Below the pieces are notes generated by a model. The model was given only the letters and a program-made list of their open reading frames with translations, was not told the origin of the DNA and searched no databases. From Elstera cyanobacteriorum (lineage in GTDB: Bacteria > Pseudomonadota > Alphaproteobacteria > Elsterales > Elsteraceae): a stretch of 64,000 bases of DNA. The stretch lies in contig NZ_NOXS01000032.1 in assembly GCF_002251735.1 (NCBI RefSeq), positions 124,001-188,000 of the forward strand, written 5' to 3'. The position numbers were made by a program, and so were the translations under genes. This document shows, one piece after another, positions 44,847-54,125 of the stretch; position 1 is the first letter of the stretch; the number at the start of each line of letters is the position of its first letter.

Positions 44847-44977
44847 TGAGACGCTACTCCGAGTACAGGGGTAAGGTGCCGTGCTGCGGCGCGAAGAGCA
44901 AGCCCTCGGGAAGCCGCGTGACGGCGGCGGCATTCGGCCCTATGGTCGCGCCATTGCGGGGGGCCTGAGGAGCGAGC

Positions 44978-45772
44978 ATGGCGTTCTTTCTGTCGAAACT
45001 GCTTTGGATGATTGCCAATCCAGCCAATCTGATGGGAGTGCTGGCGCTGCTGGCGACCGTGGCAGCCTTGCTGCGCTGGCGGCGGCTGATGATCGGTACC
45101 CTCACGCTGCTGCTCGCACTCTGTACGGCGATGACGGTCACGCCGCTGCCGAATGCGGTGCTGGCTGCACTGGAATTGCGCTTTCCCCAGCCTGACCTCG
45201 GCAAACTTCCTAAGGTAGACGGCATCATCGTGCTGGGCGGCGCGGTCGATACCAACCGGTCGGGTGATTTCAATACGCTGGTCGTCACCGATGCCGCCGA
45301 ACGGCTGCTAGCGCTGTCCGACCTTGGCCGCCGCTTTCCGAACGCAAAGCTGGTGATGACCGGCGGGTCTGCCAATATCGACCGCGACGGCGCCTTGATG
45401 GAAGCCGATCTGGTGCGTGACAAGTTTCTTCCGATGGTCGGGATCGACCCTGGCCGGGTGATCTTCGAGCGCGACTCGCGGAACACGGATGAAAACGCCC
45501 GCTTTAGCGCCGCCCTCGTCAAGCCCCAGCCGGGGGACGTCTGGCTGCTGGTGACCAGCGCTTACCATATGCCCCGCGCCGTGGGGATTTTCCGCCACCA
45601 AGGCTGGCCGGTGGTGCCCTATCCAGTGGATTACGGCTCGTCGCGCGATAGCCCGATTAGCTTTGATCTGCTCGGTGGGATGCAGAACTTCTATTGGGCG
45701 AGCCGCGAATGGATCGGGCTTGTCTATTACCGGCTTTTGGGGCGGACGGACAGTCTCTTTCCGGGTCCGTAA
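44978..45772 (+). CDS. YdcF/ElyC family (DUF218) envelope protein
   Basis: The 264-residue protein has two N-terminal membrane helices (about residues 5-22 and 25-50). The DUF218 domain follows, with GIIVLGGAVDT, VMTGGSANIDRDG, FERDSRNTDENA, and LLVTSAYHMPRAVGIF with the conserved SxxHxxR pattern. E. coli relatives (ElyC, SanA) affect peptidoglycan and undecaprenyl-phosphate metabolism. The gene precedes a run of cell-wall genes (mltB-like, rlpA, dacC), consistent with an envelope role, and the following gene starts 74 bases after its stop. Confidence 0.88.
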   Translation: MAFFLSKLLWMIANPANLMGVLALLATVAALLRWRRLMIGTLTLLLALCTAMTVTPLPNAVLAALELRFPQPDLGKLPKVDGIIVLGGAVDTNRSGDFNTLVVTDAAERLLALSDLGRRFPNAKLVMTGGSANIDRDGALMEADLVRDKFLPMVGIDPGRVIFERDSRNTDENARFSAALVKPQPGDVWLLVTSAYHMPRAVGIFRHQGWPVVPYPVDYGSSRDSPISFDLLGGMQNFYWASREWIGLVYYRLLGRTDSLFPGP

Positions 45773-45846
45773 TAAGCCGGGTGATTGCGTCATACGACGA
45801 GCTGTGCGAGAAGGAACGCAGAGGCAGCGTAACACAGGAAGCGGCA

Positions 45847-46836
45847 ATGCGGGCGAGGCACTTACGGAAGGGCACAGGGGCGGTGGCCCTGGCGGCACTG
45901 CTGCTTAGCCTGCCAGTTCGCGCGCAAACCGATCCGGGCTTCAGCGCTTGGCTGCAAAGCTTTAAAGCTGACGCGGCGCAAAAGGGTATTTCGGCCCGCA
46001 CGCTCGATAGCGCCCTGACCGGCATCGCGCCGATCCCTCGCGTTCTGGAACTCGACCAGCGCCAGCCAGAGAAAACCATCCGGTTCGAAACCTACCGCCG
46101 CTCGGTGATCAGTGACGCCCGCGTAAAAGCCGCGCGGGAGCGGCTGGCCCAGCATCGGGCCGCCTTGACCGACGTTTCAACCAGTAGCGGCGTTCCTGCC
46201 CCCTATATCCTGGCCCTGTGGGCGGTCGAAAGCGATTTCGGGCGCGGGCAGGGCGGGTTTGCGGTGGTTCCAGCGCTGGCTACCTTGGCCTACGAGGGGC
46301 GGCGGCGCGAGTTCTTCGCGAATGAGCTGATCGCGGCGTTGCAGATTCTGGATCGTGGGGAGGCGACGCTTAGCCAATTGCGCGGCTCTTGGGCCGGGGC
46401 GATGGGCCAATCGCAGTTTATGCCGTCGAGCTACTTGAAGTATGCCAAAGACGGCGATGGGGACGGCAAGCGCGATATTTGGGGCAATCCGCGCGATGTT
46501 TTTGCGTCCATCGCCAATTATCTTGCGACGGTCGGCTGGCGCCCGGACCTCCGGTGGGGGCGGGAAGTCTCGGCCCCGGCGGGGTTGGCGGCGGATCTCG
46601 TCGGTCTCAAGACGCGGAAGCCGCTGGCGGATTGGGAGGCGCTGGGAATCACGCGGCGTGACGGCCAACCGGTGACCGGCCCTGCGGGGCTCGAAGCCTC
46701 GCTAGTGCAACCCGATGGGCCGGAGGGGCCGTCTTATTTGGTCTATGATAACTTCCGTACCTTAATGGATTGGAACCGCTCGACATATTTCGCCACGGCC
46801 ATCGGCCTGCTGGCAGATCGGATTGGGGATGGCTAA
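45847..46836 (+). CDS. Lytic murein transglycosylase, MltB family
   Basis: The enzyme cleaves peptidoglycan glycan strands with anhydro-sugar formation. ATG at 45847 (AGGA eight bases upstream) gives 329 residues with a signal peptide ending around LPVRAQ. The SLT_2 domain has APYILALWAVESDFGR with the catalytic Glu, GAMGQSQFMPSSYLKYA, and DIWGNPRDVFASIANYLAT. The frame is open from 45694 but this would overlap ydcF. It lacks a lipobox, so it should be soluble in the periplasm. It overlaps or abuts the start region of rlpA. Confidence 0.92.
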   Translation: MRARHLRKGTGAVALAALLLSLPVRAQTDPGFSAWLQSFKADAAQKGISARTLDSALTGIAPIPRVLELDQRQPEKTIRFETYRRSVISDARVKAARERLAQHRAALTDVSTSSGVPAPYILALWAVESDFGRGQGGFAVVPALATLAYEGRRREFFANELIAALQILDRGEATLSQLRGSWAGAMGQSQFMPSSYLKYAKDGDGDGKRDIWGNPRDVFASIANYLATVGWRPDLRWGREVSAPAGLAADLVGLKTRKPLADWEALGITRRDGQPVTGPAGLEASLVQPDGPEGPSYLVYDNFRTLMDWNRSTYFATAIGLLADRIGDG

Positions 46837-46870
46837 GGCGATAATGCTCTATCGGGATACGACGAACCAT

Positions 46871-47899
46871 ATGCGGACGCTGCTTCGGGTCGGGGTCATC
46901 GGGCTGACGGCGGCGGGCTTAGCCGCCTGTAGCTCCCGCCCGCCTGCGACTACCCCTGCCACCACAAGCGCCGGGTCCGCCGATACTTCGCAGGTGCCGG
47001 AGAAGGCGGTCTATAAGGTCGGCAATCCCTATCAGATTAACGGCATTACCTATTATCCGTCCGAAGATTATTCGTATGACGAAACGGGGGTTGCCTCCTG
47101 GTACGGCCCCGGCTTCCACGCCAAACTCACCGCGAATGGCGAGGATTATGACCAAAACGATATGACGGTCGCGCATCGCACGCTGCCCATGCCCAGTTTC
47201 GTGCGCGTAACGAACCTTGATAATGGCCGGGTCGCGGTGTTCCGGGTCAATGACCGGGGGCCTTATGCGCGCGGTCGGATTATCGATATTTCCCGGCGCG
47301 GGGCGCAATTGCTGGGCTTCGATCAAGCCGGAACGGCGCGGGTGCGGGTGCAGATTCTCGCGGCCGAATCCCGCCAGCTTGCCGATGCGATGCGCTCGCA
47401 GGGGCGGGTTGCGCCGGATAATGCCAGCAAGGGCAGTGGCACGCTGATCGCGCGGGTCGCCCCCCCCGCCAATGATCCAAAGGCCAATGCCGCGCCGCGC
47501 AGCAGCGTTGCCGTCGAGCGGCTTGATGCGCCCAACGGGGTGAAATCCGCCCCCTCCGCTGCGGTCCCATCGGCGCCGAGTGCGCCGCCGGTCGTCGGCA
47601 CGCAGCCGGTCATTCAGCCGCCGCCCGATCCGACCGGGTTGGCGCCGACCACAGCCCCGAAACGGACACAATTGTTTGTTCAGGTCGCCGCGCTGTCGAG
47701 CGAGGAGGGCGCGCGCGTGCTGAGCCAGCGCTTGACCGGCTATGGTAAGGTGATCATTCAACCGGTGACCACGGGCAGTGGCCAGCGGCTCCAGCGCGTC
47801 CGCATCGGGCCGCTGGCGACGGTCGAAGATGGCGACCGTACCCTAGATGATGTTATCAACCGCGGCGGCTATCCCGATGCCCGCCTCGTGGTCGAATAA
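46871..47899 (+). CDS. rlpA: RlpA-family septal ring lytic transglycosylase, lipoprotein
   Basis: The 342-residue product has a lipoprotein signal (MRTLLRVGVIGLTAAGLAAC). A double-psi beta-barrel RlpA domain follows (about residues 75-170), with GVASWYGPGFHAKLTANGE, and FRVNDRGPYARGRIIDIS. After a Pro-rich linker comes a C-terminal SPOR domain (about 265-340, LFVQVAALSSEEGA). RlpA proteins cut denuded glycan strands at the division septum; SPOR targets them there. ATGs at 46829 and 46844 are alternative starts, but 46871 gives a normal signal peptide. dacC follows after 19 bases. Confidence 0.92.
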   Translation: MRTLLRVGVIGLTAAGLAACSSRPPATTPATTSAGSADTSQVPEKAVYKVGNPYQINGITYYPSEDYSYDETGVASWYGPGFHAKLTANGEDYDQNDMTVAHRTLPMPSFVRVTNLDNGRVAVFRVNDRGPYARGRIIDISRRGAQLLGFDQAGTARVRVQILAAESRQLADAMRSQGRVAPDNASKGSGTLIARVAPPANDPKANAAPRSSVAVERLDAPNGVKSAPSAAVPSAPSAPPVVGTQPVIQPPPDPTGLAPTTAPKRTQLFVQVAALSSEEGARVLSQRLTGYGKVIIQPVTTGSGQRLQRVRIGPLATVEDGDRTLDDVINRGGYPDARLVVE

Positions 47900-47918
47900 G
47901 CGAAGGAGTAGAAGGGTC

Positions 47919-49220
47919 ATGCGCATGCGGAACGAGACGCAGCGGTTTCTGTCGGGTAGGCTTCTCGGTGGTGTCGCCGCCGCGCTGATCGCCCTGACGG
48001 TGACGGCCCCCGTCGCGCAGGCGCAGCAGCAGCAGCCGAAGCCGCCCGCGCAAAAGGCCGCGCCTGCCGCTAAACCGGCGCAGGGCGCAAAGCCACCGAC
48101 CCAGACCCCGCCGCCACCCCCCGCGCCGACCGTTAACGCCAAAGGCTGGCCGATCATCGAAACAACGGGGACGCATGCCCTGCTGTTGGATGCGAATACC
48201 GGCACGATCCTGATGGAAAAGAACGCCGATCAGCGCATGTACCCCTCGTCGATGACGAAAATGCTGACAACGCATATCGTCTTCGAAAAGCTGAAAAAAG
48301 GTGATCTGAAGCTGAGCGACGAGTTCCCCATCTCGGAAAAAGCCTGGCGGATGGGCGGCTCTAAGATGTTCATCGATGTCGGCTCGCGGGTCACGGTGCA
48401 AGATTTGCTGCATGGCGCCGTCATCGCCTCCGGCAATGATGCCTGCGTGGCGCTGGCCGAAGGGATTTCCGGGTCAGAAGAAGCCTTTGCCGACGAAATG
48501 AACCGGCATGCCAAAGCCATTGGCATGACCGATACGCATTTCCGCAATTCATCGGGCTGGCCAGACCCGGATCATTGGACCACGGCGCACGATCTCGCGG
48601 TGCTGGCCCTCTCGACCATTCGCAATTTTCCTGAATATTACCCGATGTATGCGCAGCGGGAATTCACCTTCAATAATATCAAGCAGGGCAACCGTAACCC
48701 GCTGCTCTACGATCTGCCGGGGGCCGATGGCTTGAAGACGGGGCACACCGAAGTCGCGGGTTACGGCCTGACGGGCTCGGCGGTGCGCGACGGGCGGCGG
48801 CTGGTGCTGGTCGTCAATGGTCTTAAGTCCATGAAGGACCGCGCCCAGGAAACCGCCCGCCTGATGGAATGGGGCTTCCGCGAGTTTGACGCCTATCTGC
48901 TCGGCAAACCGGGGGATACGCTGACCGATGTGCCGGTTTGGCTCGGCACACAGCCGACCGTGGCCGTAACCGTCAAAGACTCGGCCTATGTCACCCTGCC
49001 GCGCCGCTTGCGCAAGGACATGGTGGCAACGGCAAAGTTCGATGGGCCGGTCGAAGCGCCCGTGCTGAAAGGGCAGGCGGTTGGCAAGCTGGTGGTCAGC
49101 GCCCCAGGGGCGGATGCTATCGAAATCCCGCTGGTTGCTGCTGCCGATGTCCCGGAGCTCGGGCTGTTCGGCCGGGTTGGCGCGGCGATGCGCCACTATC
49201 TGCTCGGGTCGGCGCAATAG
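47919..49220 (+). CDS. dacC: D-alanyl-D-alanine carboxypeptidase (PBP5/6 type)
   Basis: The enzyme trims the terminal D-alanine from peptidoglycan stem peptides. From ATG 47919 (GAAGGAGTAG upstream) there are 433 residues. They comprise a signal peptide ending around VAQAQ, a long Gln/Pro/Ala-rich spacer of about 45 residues, and the transpeptidase domain. That domain has SSMTKM (SxxK), ASGNDA (SxN) and DGLKTGHTE (KTG). A C-terminal PBP5-like beta domain and an amphipathic tail follow. The Pro-rich spacer before the catalytic domain is longer than in E. coli PBP5. It precedes tmk by three bases. Confidence 0.93.
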   Translation: MRMRNETQRFLSGRLLGGVAAALIALTVTAPVAQAQQQQPKPPAQKAAPAAKPAQGAKPPTQTPPPPPAPTVNAKGWPIIETTGTHALLLDANTGTILMEKNADQRMYPSSMTKMLTTHIVFEKLKKGDLKLSDEFPISEKAWRMGGSKMFIDVGSRVTVQDLLHGAVIASGNDACVALAEGISGSEEAFADEMNRHAKAIGMTDTHFRNSSGWPDPDHWTTAHDLAVLALSTIRNFPEYYPMYAQREFTFNNIKQGNRNPLLYDLPGADGLKTGHTEVAGYGLTGSAVRDGRRLVLVVNGLKSMKDRAQETARLMEWGFREFDAYLLGKPGDTLTDVPVWLGTQPTVAVTVKDSAYVTLPRRLRKDMVATAKFDGPVEAPVLKGQAVGKLVVSAPGADAIEIPLVAAADVPELGLFGRVGAAMRHYLLGSAQ

Positions 49221-49223
49221 GGC

Positions 49224-49856
49224 ATGACCGCGCGTTTCATCAGCTTTGAAGGCGGCGAGGGCGGCGGAAAATCGACCCAGATCGCCCGCCTTGCCGACTG
49301 GCTGCGCGGGCGCGGTAAGAGCGTCTTAACAACGCGGGAGCCGGGCGGCTCTCCAGGGGCAGAGGAAATCCGCACCCTCTTCGTCACCGGCGCGGCCGAC
49401 CGCTGGGATGGGGTGACGGAAGCCCTGCTGGTTTCCGCCGCGCGCCGCGATCATGTGATGAAAACCATCCGCCCGGCCTTGGCGGCGGGAACCTGGGTCT
49501 TGTGTGACCGCTTCGCCGATTCGACGCTCGCCTATCAGGGCTATGGCCGGGGGTTGTCGCTGGAGATGCTCAAAACGCTGCAAGCGCTGGCAACCGATGG
49601 GCTGACCCCGGATCTTACCCTGTGGTTCGACGTACCGGTTACGATCGGTCTGCACCGCGCCGCCGCCCGGCGAGGTACCGAAGCGCGCTTCGAGAGCCTG
49701 GACACTGGTTTTCACGAAAGACTTGCCCAAGGCTATGCCACCCTGGCCGCCGCCGAACCGGCGCGGTTCCGGCGGATCGACGCGGCGGCACCGCTGGCGG
49801 CGGTTGAAGCGGCGGTGATCGATACTGTCGCCGCCCGTTTCCCCGATCTCGGCTAA
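49224..49856 (+). CDS. tmk: Thymidylate kinase
   Basis: The enzyme phosphorylates dTMP to dTDP. The 210-residue protein has the P-loop FEGGEGGGKST (residues 8-18), the segment LTTREPGGSPGAEEIR with the DR(E)PGG motif, CDRFADSTLAYQGYGRG and the LID region RRGTEARFE. Length is normal. Its TAA stop overlaps the ATG of holB by one base (TAATG), and dacC lies three bases upstream, so it belongs to a tightly packed operon. Confidence 0.97.
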   Translation: MTARFISFEGGEGGGKSTQIARLADWLRGRGKSVLTTREPGGSPGAEEIRTLFVTGAADRWDGVTEALLVSAARRDHVMKTIRPALAAGTWVLCDRFADSTLAYQGYGRGLSLEMLKTLQALATDGLTPDLTLWFDVPVTIGLHRAAARRGTEARFESLDTGFHERLAQGYATLAAAEPARFRRIDAAAPLAAVEAAVIDTVAARFPDLG

Positions 49857-50929
49857 TGCGCGCGCCCCGCGAAACCCTGTCCCTGATCGGCCATGCTGAG
49901 GCGGAACGGCTAGCGGGCGAGGCGCTTTCAGGGGATCGCGTGCCGCAAGCCTGGCTGCTGACTGGCCCGCCAGGGGTTGGAAAGGCGACCTTCGCCTACC
50001 GCATGGCGCGGTTTCTGCTGACGGGTGCCGGTTCCGATGCTGGCCCCAGCCTATTCGGTGACGCGGCGCCCGCAACGGGGCTGGGCGTTGATCCCGATCA
50101 TCCCGCCGTGCGCCAAATCGCCGCCGGATCGCACCCCGATCTTCTGGTCATCGAACGGGCGATGGACGAGAAAAAGGATAAGCTGAAAGCGGCGATCAGC
50201 GTCGATCAAGTGCGCGAGATCGGCCAGTTCCTGCATCTCACCGCGTCGCAAGGCGGCTGGCGCATTGTCATCGTCGATACCGCCGACGAGATGAATACCA
50301 ATGCCGCCAATGCTTTGCTGAAGGTTCTGGAGGAGCCGCCGAAACGCTCCATGCTGCTGCTGGTCAGCAATACCCCTGGGCGCCTGCTGCCGACCATCCG
50401 CTCGCGCTGCCGTCTGCTGCGCTTCAGCCCCTTAGCGGATGCCGAGGTTCGCGCGGTGGCCGCCGAAGTGCTGGACGCGGGCGAGACGCTCGACCCTATC
50501 GCCGTGCTGCTGGCCGACGGCGCACCGGGCCGGGCGCTCGCCCTCGCTGAGCCAGAAACGCGGGCGGTGCTGACCGACCTTCTGGCGCTGCTGAAACAGG
50601 GCGCGCGGCTTGACCCCCTGGCCCTGCACGCTTTCGCCGATAAGCTGGGTAAGGCCGGGGCGGACGCGCTTTACCGCAGCTTTCTTGACCTATTCGACGC
50701 GTGGCTGATGCGCATTATCCGCCACACAGCCCGAACGGGCAGCCCGCCCAATGACTTGCCGGGCGAAGCGGACGCCGCGCAAGCCGCGATTGCAGCGGCA
50801 GGAAGCCTTGATCGTTTGATCGAGGTATGGGAAAAAAACGGTCAGCTTTTCCGGCAGACCGATGGGCTTAATCTCGACCGCAAACAAGCGGTTCTATCGG
50901 CCCTGCTGCCCCTGACTCTGCGTCCCTGA
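49856..50929 (+). CDS. holB: DNA polymerase III subunit delta'
   Basis: Delta' is part of the clamp loader. The 357-residue AAA+ protein has LTGPPGVGKATFAYRMA (Walker A), VIVDTADEMNTNAANALLK (Walker B region), LEEPPKRSMLLLVSN and the SRC motif in TIRSRCRLLRF. No zinc-binding cysteine cluster is visible between Walker A and B, unlike E. coli HolB, but this is common in alphaproteobacteria. Its start overlaps tmk by one base and metG follows after 17 bases, giving the order tmk-holB-metG-tatD that is conserved in this group. Confidence 0.95.
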   Translation: MRAPRETLSLIGHAEAERLAGEALSGDRVPQAWLLTGPPGVGKATFAYRMARFLLTGAGSDAGPSLFGDAAPATGLGVDPDHPAVRQIAAGSHPDLLVIERAMDEKKDKLKAAISVDQVREIGQFLHLTASQGGWRIVIVDTADEMNTNAANALLKVLEEPPKRSMLLLVSNTPGRLLPTIRSRCRLLRFSPLADAEVRAVAAEVLDAGETLDPIAVLLADGAPGRALALAEPETRAVLTDLLALLKQGARLDPLALHAFADKLGKAGADALYRSFLDLFDAWLMRIIRHTARTGSPPNDLPGEADAAQAAIAAAGSLDRLIEVWEKNGQLFRQTDGLNLDRKQAVLSALLPLTLRP

Positions 50930-50946
50930 CGCTTGAAGGAAATTCG

Positions 50947-52509
50947 ATGGCCGCGTCCCCCTCTGTGCCCAGCTATTACGTTACGACACCGATCTATTAT
51001 GTGAACGACAAGCCCCATATCGGTCATGCTTACACGACGCTGGCCTGCGACGTGCTAGCGCGGTTTCTGCGCCTTGATGGAACCCAAGTGCATTTTCTGA
51101 CCGGCACGGACGAACACGGGCAGAAGGTGGAAAAATCGGCGGCAGCGGCGGGGATCGATCCGAAAGCTTTCACCGATAAGGTTTCACAGAATTTCCGCGA
51201 TCTCGCCGTGCGGATGAATTACACCAACGATGATTTCATCCGCACTACCGAACCGCGCCATTACACTGCCTGTCAGGCGCTGTGGAAACGGTTGATGGAC
51301 AAGGGCGAAATCTACCTGGGGGCCTATGAAGGTTGGTATGCGATCCGCGACGAGGCTTTTTATGCCGAATCAGAGTTGATCGAGACGCCGAACGGCAAGA
51401 AAGCCCCGACCGGCGCCGATGTGGAATGGGTGACGGAGCCGAGCTACTTCTTCCGCCTGTCCAACTGGGGCGACAAGCTGCTGGCGTTCTACGACGCCAA
51501 CCCGGATTTCATCGCCCCGCGCTCCCGCCGCAACGAGGTGATCAGCTTCGTCAAGGGCGGCCTGCAAGACCTCTCCGTCTCGCGCACCAGCTTCTCCTGG
51601 GGCGTGCCGGTGCAAGGCGACGACAAGCACATCATGTACGTCTGGTTTGATGCGCTGACCAACTATCTGAGCGCCATCGGCTATCCCGATGAAACTAATC
51701 AGGCTTTCAAGGACTTCTGGCCCGCCTCGTTGCATATGGTCGGCAAGGATATTCTGCGCTTCCACGCGGTATTCTGGCCTGCCTTCCTGCTGGCGGCCGA
51801 CCTGCCGCCGCCGAAGCGCGTCTTCGCCCATGGCTGGTGGACCAACGAAGGGCAGAAGATTTCGAAATCCTTGGGCAATGTCATCGATCCGCTGGTGCTG
51901 ATCGATACCTATGGCCTTGATCCGGTGCGCTATTTCCTGCTGCGCGAAGTGAGCTTCGGCAATGATGGCGATTTCAGCCATGCCCAGATGGTCAAGCGCA
52001 TCAATACCGATCTCGCCAATGATCTCGGCAATCTGGCCCAGCGCGTGCTGTCGATGATCGGCAAGAACTGCGGCGGCATCGTGCCGACGCCGGGGCCGTT
52101 CACGGAGACCGATACCGAAATGCTGGACGCCGCCGCCGCCCTGCACGCAGGTGTGCGCGAGCAGTTCTTGGAACAAGCCTTCCACCGGGCCCTGGAAAGC
52201 GTTTGGGACGTGGTGGTTGCCGCCAACCGTTATGTCGATCAACAGGCGCCCTGGACCCTGCGCAAGACCGATTTTGCGCGGATGGAAACCGTGCTCTATG
52301 TCCTGGCCGAAGTCGTGCGCCAAGTCGCGCTGATTTTGCAGGCGGTCATGCCCGCGTCGGCGGAAAAGCTGCTCGATCAGGTGGCCGTGCCCGCCGACCG
52401 CCGCAGCTTTGCCGATTTCACGACGCGCCTTGCGCCGGGCACCGCGCTTCCGGCGCCGCAGGGCGTCTTCCCGCGCTGGGTGGCGGCGGAAGAGGGGGCG
52501 ACCTCGTGA
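50947..52509 (+). CDS. metG: Methionyl-tRNA synthetase
   Basis: The class I synthetase charges tRNA-Met. The 520-residue protein has the HIGH motif in KPHIGHAYT (residues 22-30) and the KMSKS-equivalent KISKS in EGQKISKSLGN (about residues 301-311). The zinc-knuckle cysteines are absent from the connective domain, and there is no C-terminal tRNA-binding extension, so it is the short zinc-less form common in alphaproteobacteria. An AAGGAA ribosome site precedes ATG 50947. Its stop overlaps the tatD start (GTGA). Confidence 0.97.
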   Translation: MAASPSVPSYYVTTPIYYVNDKPHIGHAYTTLACDVLARFLRLDGTQVHFLTGTDEHGQKVEKSAAAAGIDPKAFTDKVSQNFRDLAVRMNYTNDDFIRTTEPRHYTACQALWKRLMDKGEIYLGAYEGWYAIRDEAFYAESELIETPNGKKAPTGADVEWVTEPSYFFRLSNWGDKLLAFYDANPDFIAPRSRRNEVISFVKGGLQDLSVSRTSFSWGVPVQGDDKHIMYVWFDALTNYLSAIGYPDETNQAFKDFWPASLHMVGKDILRFHAVFWPAFLLAADLPPPKRVFAHGWWTNEGQKISKSLGNVIDPLVLIDTYGLDPVRYFLLREVSFGNDGDFSHAQMVKRINTDLANDLGNLAQRVLSMIGKNCGGIVPTPGPFTETDTEMLDAAAALHAGVREQFLEQAFHRALESVWDVVVAANRYVDQQAPWTLRKTDFARMETVLYVLAEVVRQVALILQAVMPASAEKLLDQVAVPADRRSFADFTTRLAPGTALPAPQGVFPRWVAAEEGATS

Positions 52510-53315
52510 GCCTACTCGTCGATAGCCATTGCCACCTCGATTTCCCGGATTTTTCGGAAGATCTCGACGGCGTCGTCACCCGCGCCAATGCGGCAGGCAT
52601 TGGGTTGATGCTGACCATCGGCACCAAGTTGCACGCCTTCCCCGGCGTGCGCGCGGTGGCGGAACGGTTTGGCAATATCTATTGCTCGGTCGGCGTTCAT
52701 CCGCACGAGGCGGAGAATGACTGGGGCTATGCTGCCGAAACCCTGGTCGCCGAAACACAGCACCCGAAGGTGGTGGCCATCGGCGAAACCGGCCTCGATT
52801 ATTACTACGACCATAGCCCGCGCGATTTGCAGCAAAAGAGCTTCCGCGCCCATTGCGACGCCGCCCGGCGCACCGGCCTGCCGATCATCGTCCATACCCG
52901 CGATGCCGACGATGATACCATCAACCTGCTGGAAAGCGAGTTGGTGCAGGGGCCGTTTACGGGCGTGATCCATTGCTTCACCGGCACCCGGCGGCTGGCG
53001 GAAGCCTGCTTGGCGATGGGCTTCTATATCTCCATCTCCGGCATCATCACCTTCAAAAGCGCCGCCGATCTGAAGCAGACGGTGGCCGATGCCGTGCCGC
53101 TGGACAAGCTGCTGGTCGAGACCGACTCGCCCTATCTGGCGCCGATCCCCCATCGCGGCAAACGCAATGAACCGGCCTTTACCCGGAAGACCGCCGAATG
53201 CGTTGCCGGGCTGAAGGGCGTTTCGGTGGAGGCTTTGGCCGAGGCAACCACGGATAATTTCTTCCGGCTGTTCAGCAAAGTCCCGCGCGCGGCGCTGCTG
53301 GAGCGGGCGGCGTGA
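52506..53315 (+). CDS. TatD-family metal-dependent hydrolase (DNase)
   Basis: The 269-residue TIM-barrel hydrolase has DSHCHLDFPDF (residues 6-16, metal-binding HxH), AIGETGLDYYYD, IVHTRDADDDT, GVIHCFTGT and ETDSPYLAPIPHRGKRNEP, all family motifs. Members are reported as 3'-5' exonucleases and D-aminoacyl-tRNA or DNA repair related. The start is GTG at 52506, overlapping the metG stop by four bases; longer frames are artefacts of the high-GC sequence. It is coupled in turn to the MBL-fold gene by another GTGA overlap. Confidence 0.94.
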   Translation: MSLLVDSHCHLDFPDFSEDLDGVVTRANAAGIGLMLTIGTKLHAFPGVRAVAERFGNIYCSVGVHPHEAENDWGYAAETLVAETQHPKVVAIGETGLDYYYDHSPRDLQQKSFRAHCDAARRTGLPIIVHTRDADDDTINLLESELVQGPFTGVIHCFTGTRRLAEACLAMGFYISISGIITFKSAADLKQTVADAVPLDKLLVETDSPYLAPIPHRGKRNEPAFTRKTAECVAGLKGVSVEALAEATTDNFFRLFSKVPRAALLERAA

Positions 53316-54109
53316 AAATCACCATCCTCGGCAGCGGCGCCTCGGGCGGGGTGCCGCTGGTCGGCGGCATTTGGGGCGCCTGCGATCCCAACGAACCGAA
53401 GAACCGCCGCCGCCGCGCGTCGATCCTGGTTGAAATCGAGCCGAGTGACCCGGAAGGGAGCGGGGAGGCGGCAACCATCCTCGTCGATACCGCCCCCGAT
53501 CTGCGCGAACAATTGCTGATGACCGGCACGCGGCGGATTGATGCGCTGCTGTGGACCCACGCCCACGCCGACCATATGAACGGCATCGACGACGTGCGGA
53601 TGATCAACCGCTTTATGCAGGCCGCGATTCCCGCCTATGGCCCGCCGGAGACCATTGAGCACGCCCACCGTGCCTTCGGCTACGCGCTGGCGCCGCTGCC
53701 AGAAGGCGTGACTTTCTATTTTAAACCCTGCCTCGACGGTCGCCCGATCCCGCCTGGCCCGTTCACCGCCGCTGGGGTCAAGATCACCGCCGTCGATCAA
53801 GACCACGGGTTTTCCCGCACCTATGGCTACCGCTTCGGGCGTATGGCCTATTCCACCGATGTCGTGCAGATGCCGCCGGAGGTGCTGGCGCACTATGCCG
53901 ACCTCGACCTGTGGATCATCGACGCTTTCCGCCCCACACCCCACACCACCCACAGCCACCTCGCCCGCACCCTGGAGTGGATCGCCACGGTCAAGCCGAA
54001 GCGCGCCATTCTCACCCATATGAACGAAGATATGGATTACGCCACACTGAAGGCGACGCTGCCGGAAGGGGTGGAGCCGGGGTTCGATGGGATGGTGGTG
54101 GGGGTTTGA
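53312..54109 (+). CDS. PhnP-like MBL-fold metallohydrolase
   Basis: The 265-residue protein has the metallo-beta-lactamase fold of the PhnP/RNase Z-like group. It begins ILGSGASGGVPLVGG, contains CDPNEPKNRRRRAS with a Cys and basic cluster, the metal site HAHADHMNG (residues 87-95) and the terminal motif ILTHMNEDMDY. PhnP cuts cyclic phosphodiesters; in alphaproteobacteria this gene is nearly always linked to metG-tatD rather than phosphonate genes, so the physiological role is probably different and unknown. The start is GTG at 53312, overlapping the tatD stop. Confidence 0.92.
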   Translation: MKITILGSGASGGVPLVGGIWGACDPNEPKNRRRRASILVEIEPSDPEGSGEAATILVDTAPDLREQLLMTGTRRIDALLWTHAHADHMNGIDDVRMINRFMQAAIPAYGPPETIEHAHRAFGYALAPLPEGVTFYFKPCLDGRPIPPGPFTAAGVKITAVDQDHGFSRTYGYRFGRMAYSTDVVQMPPEVLAHYADLDLWIIDAFRPTPHTTHSHLARTLEWIATVKPKRAILTHMNEDMDYATLKATLPEGVEPGFDGMVVGV

Positions 54110-54125
54110 AACCCGCCAAATTTCT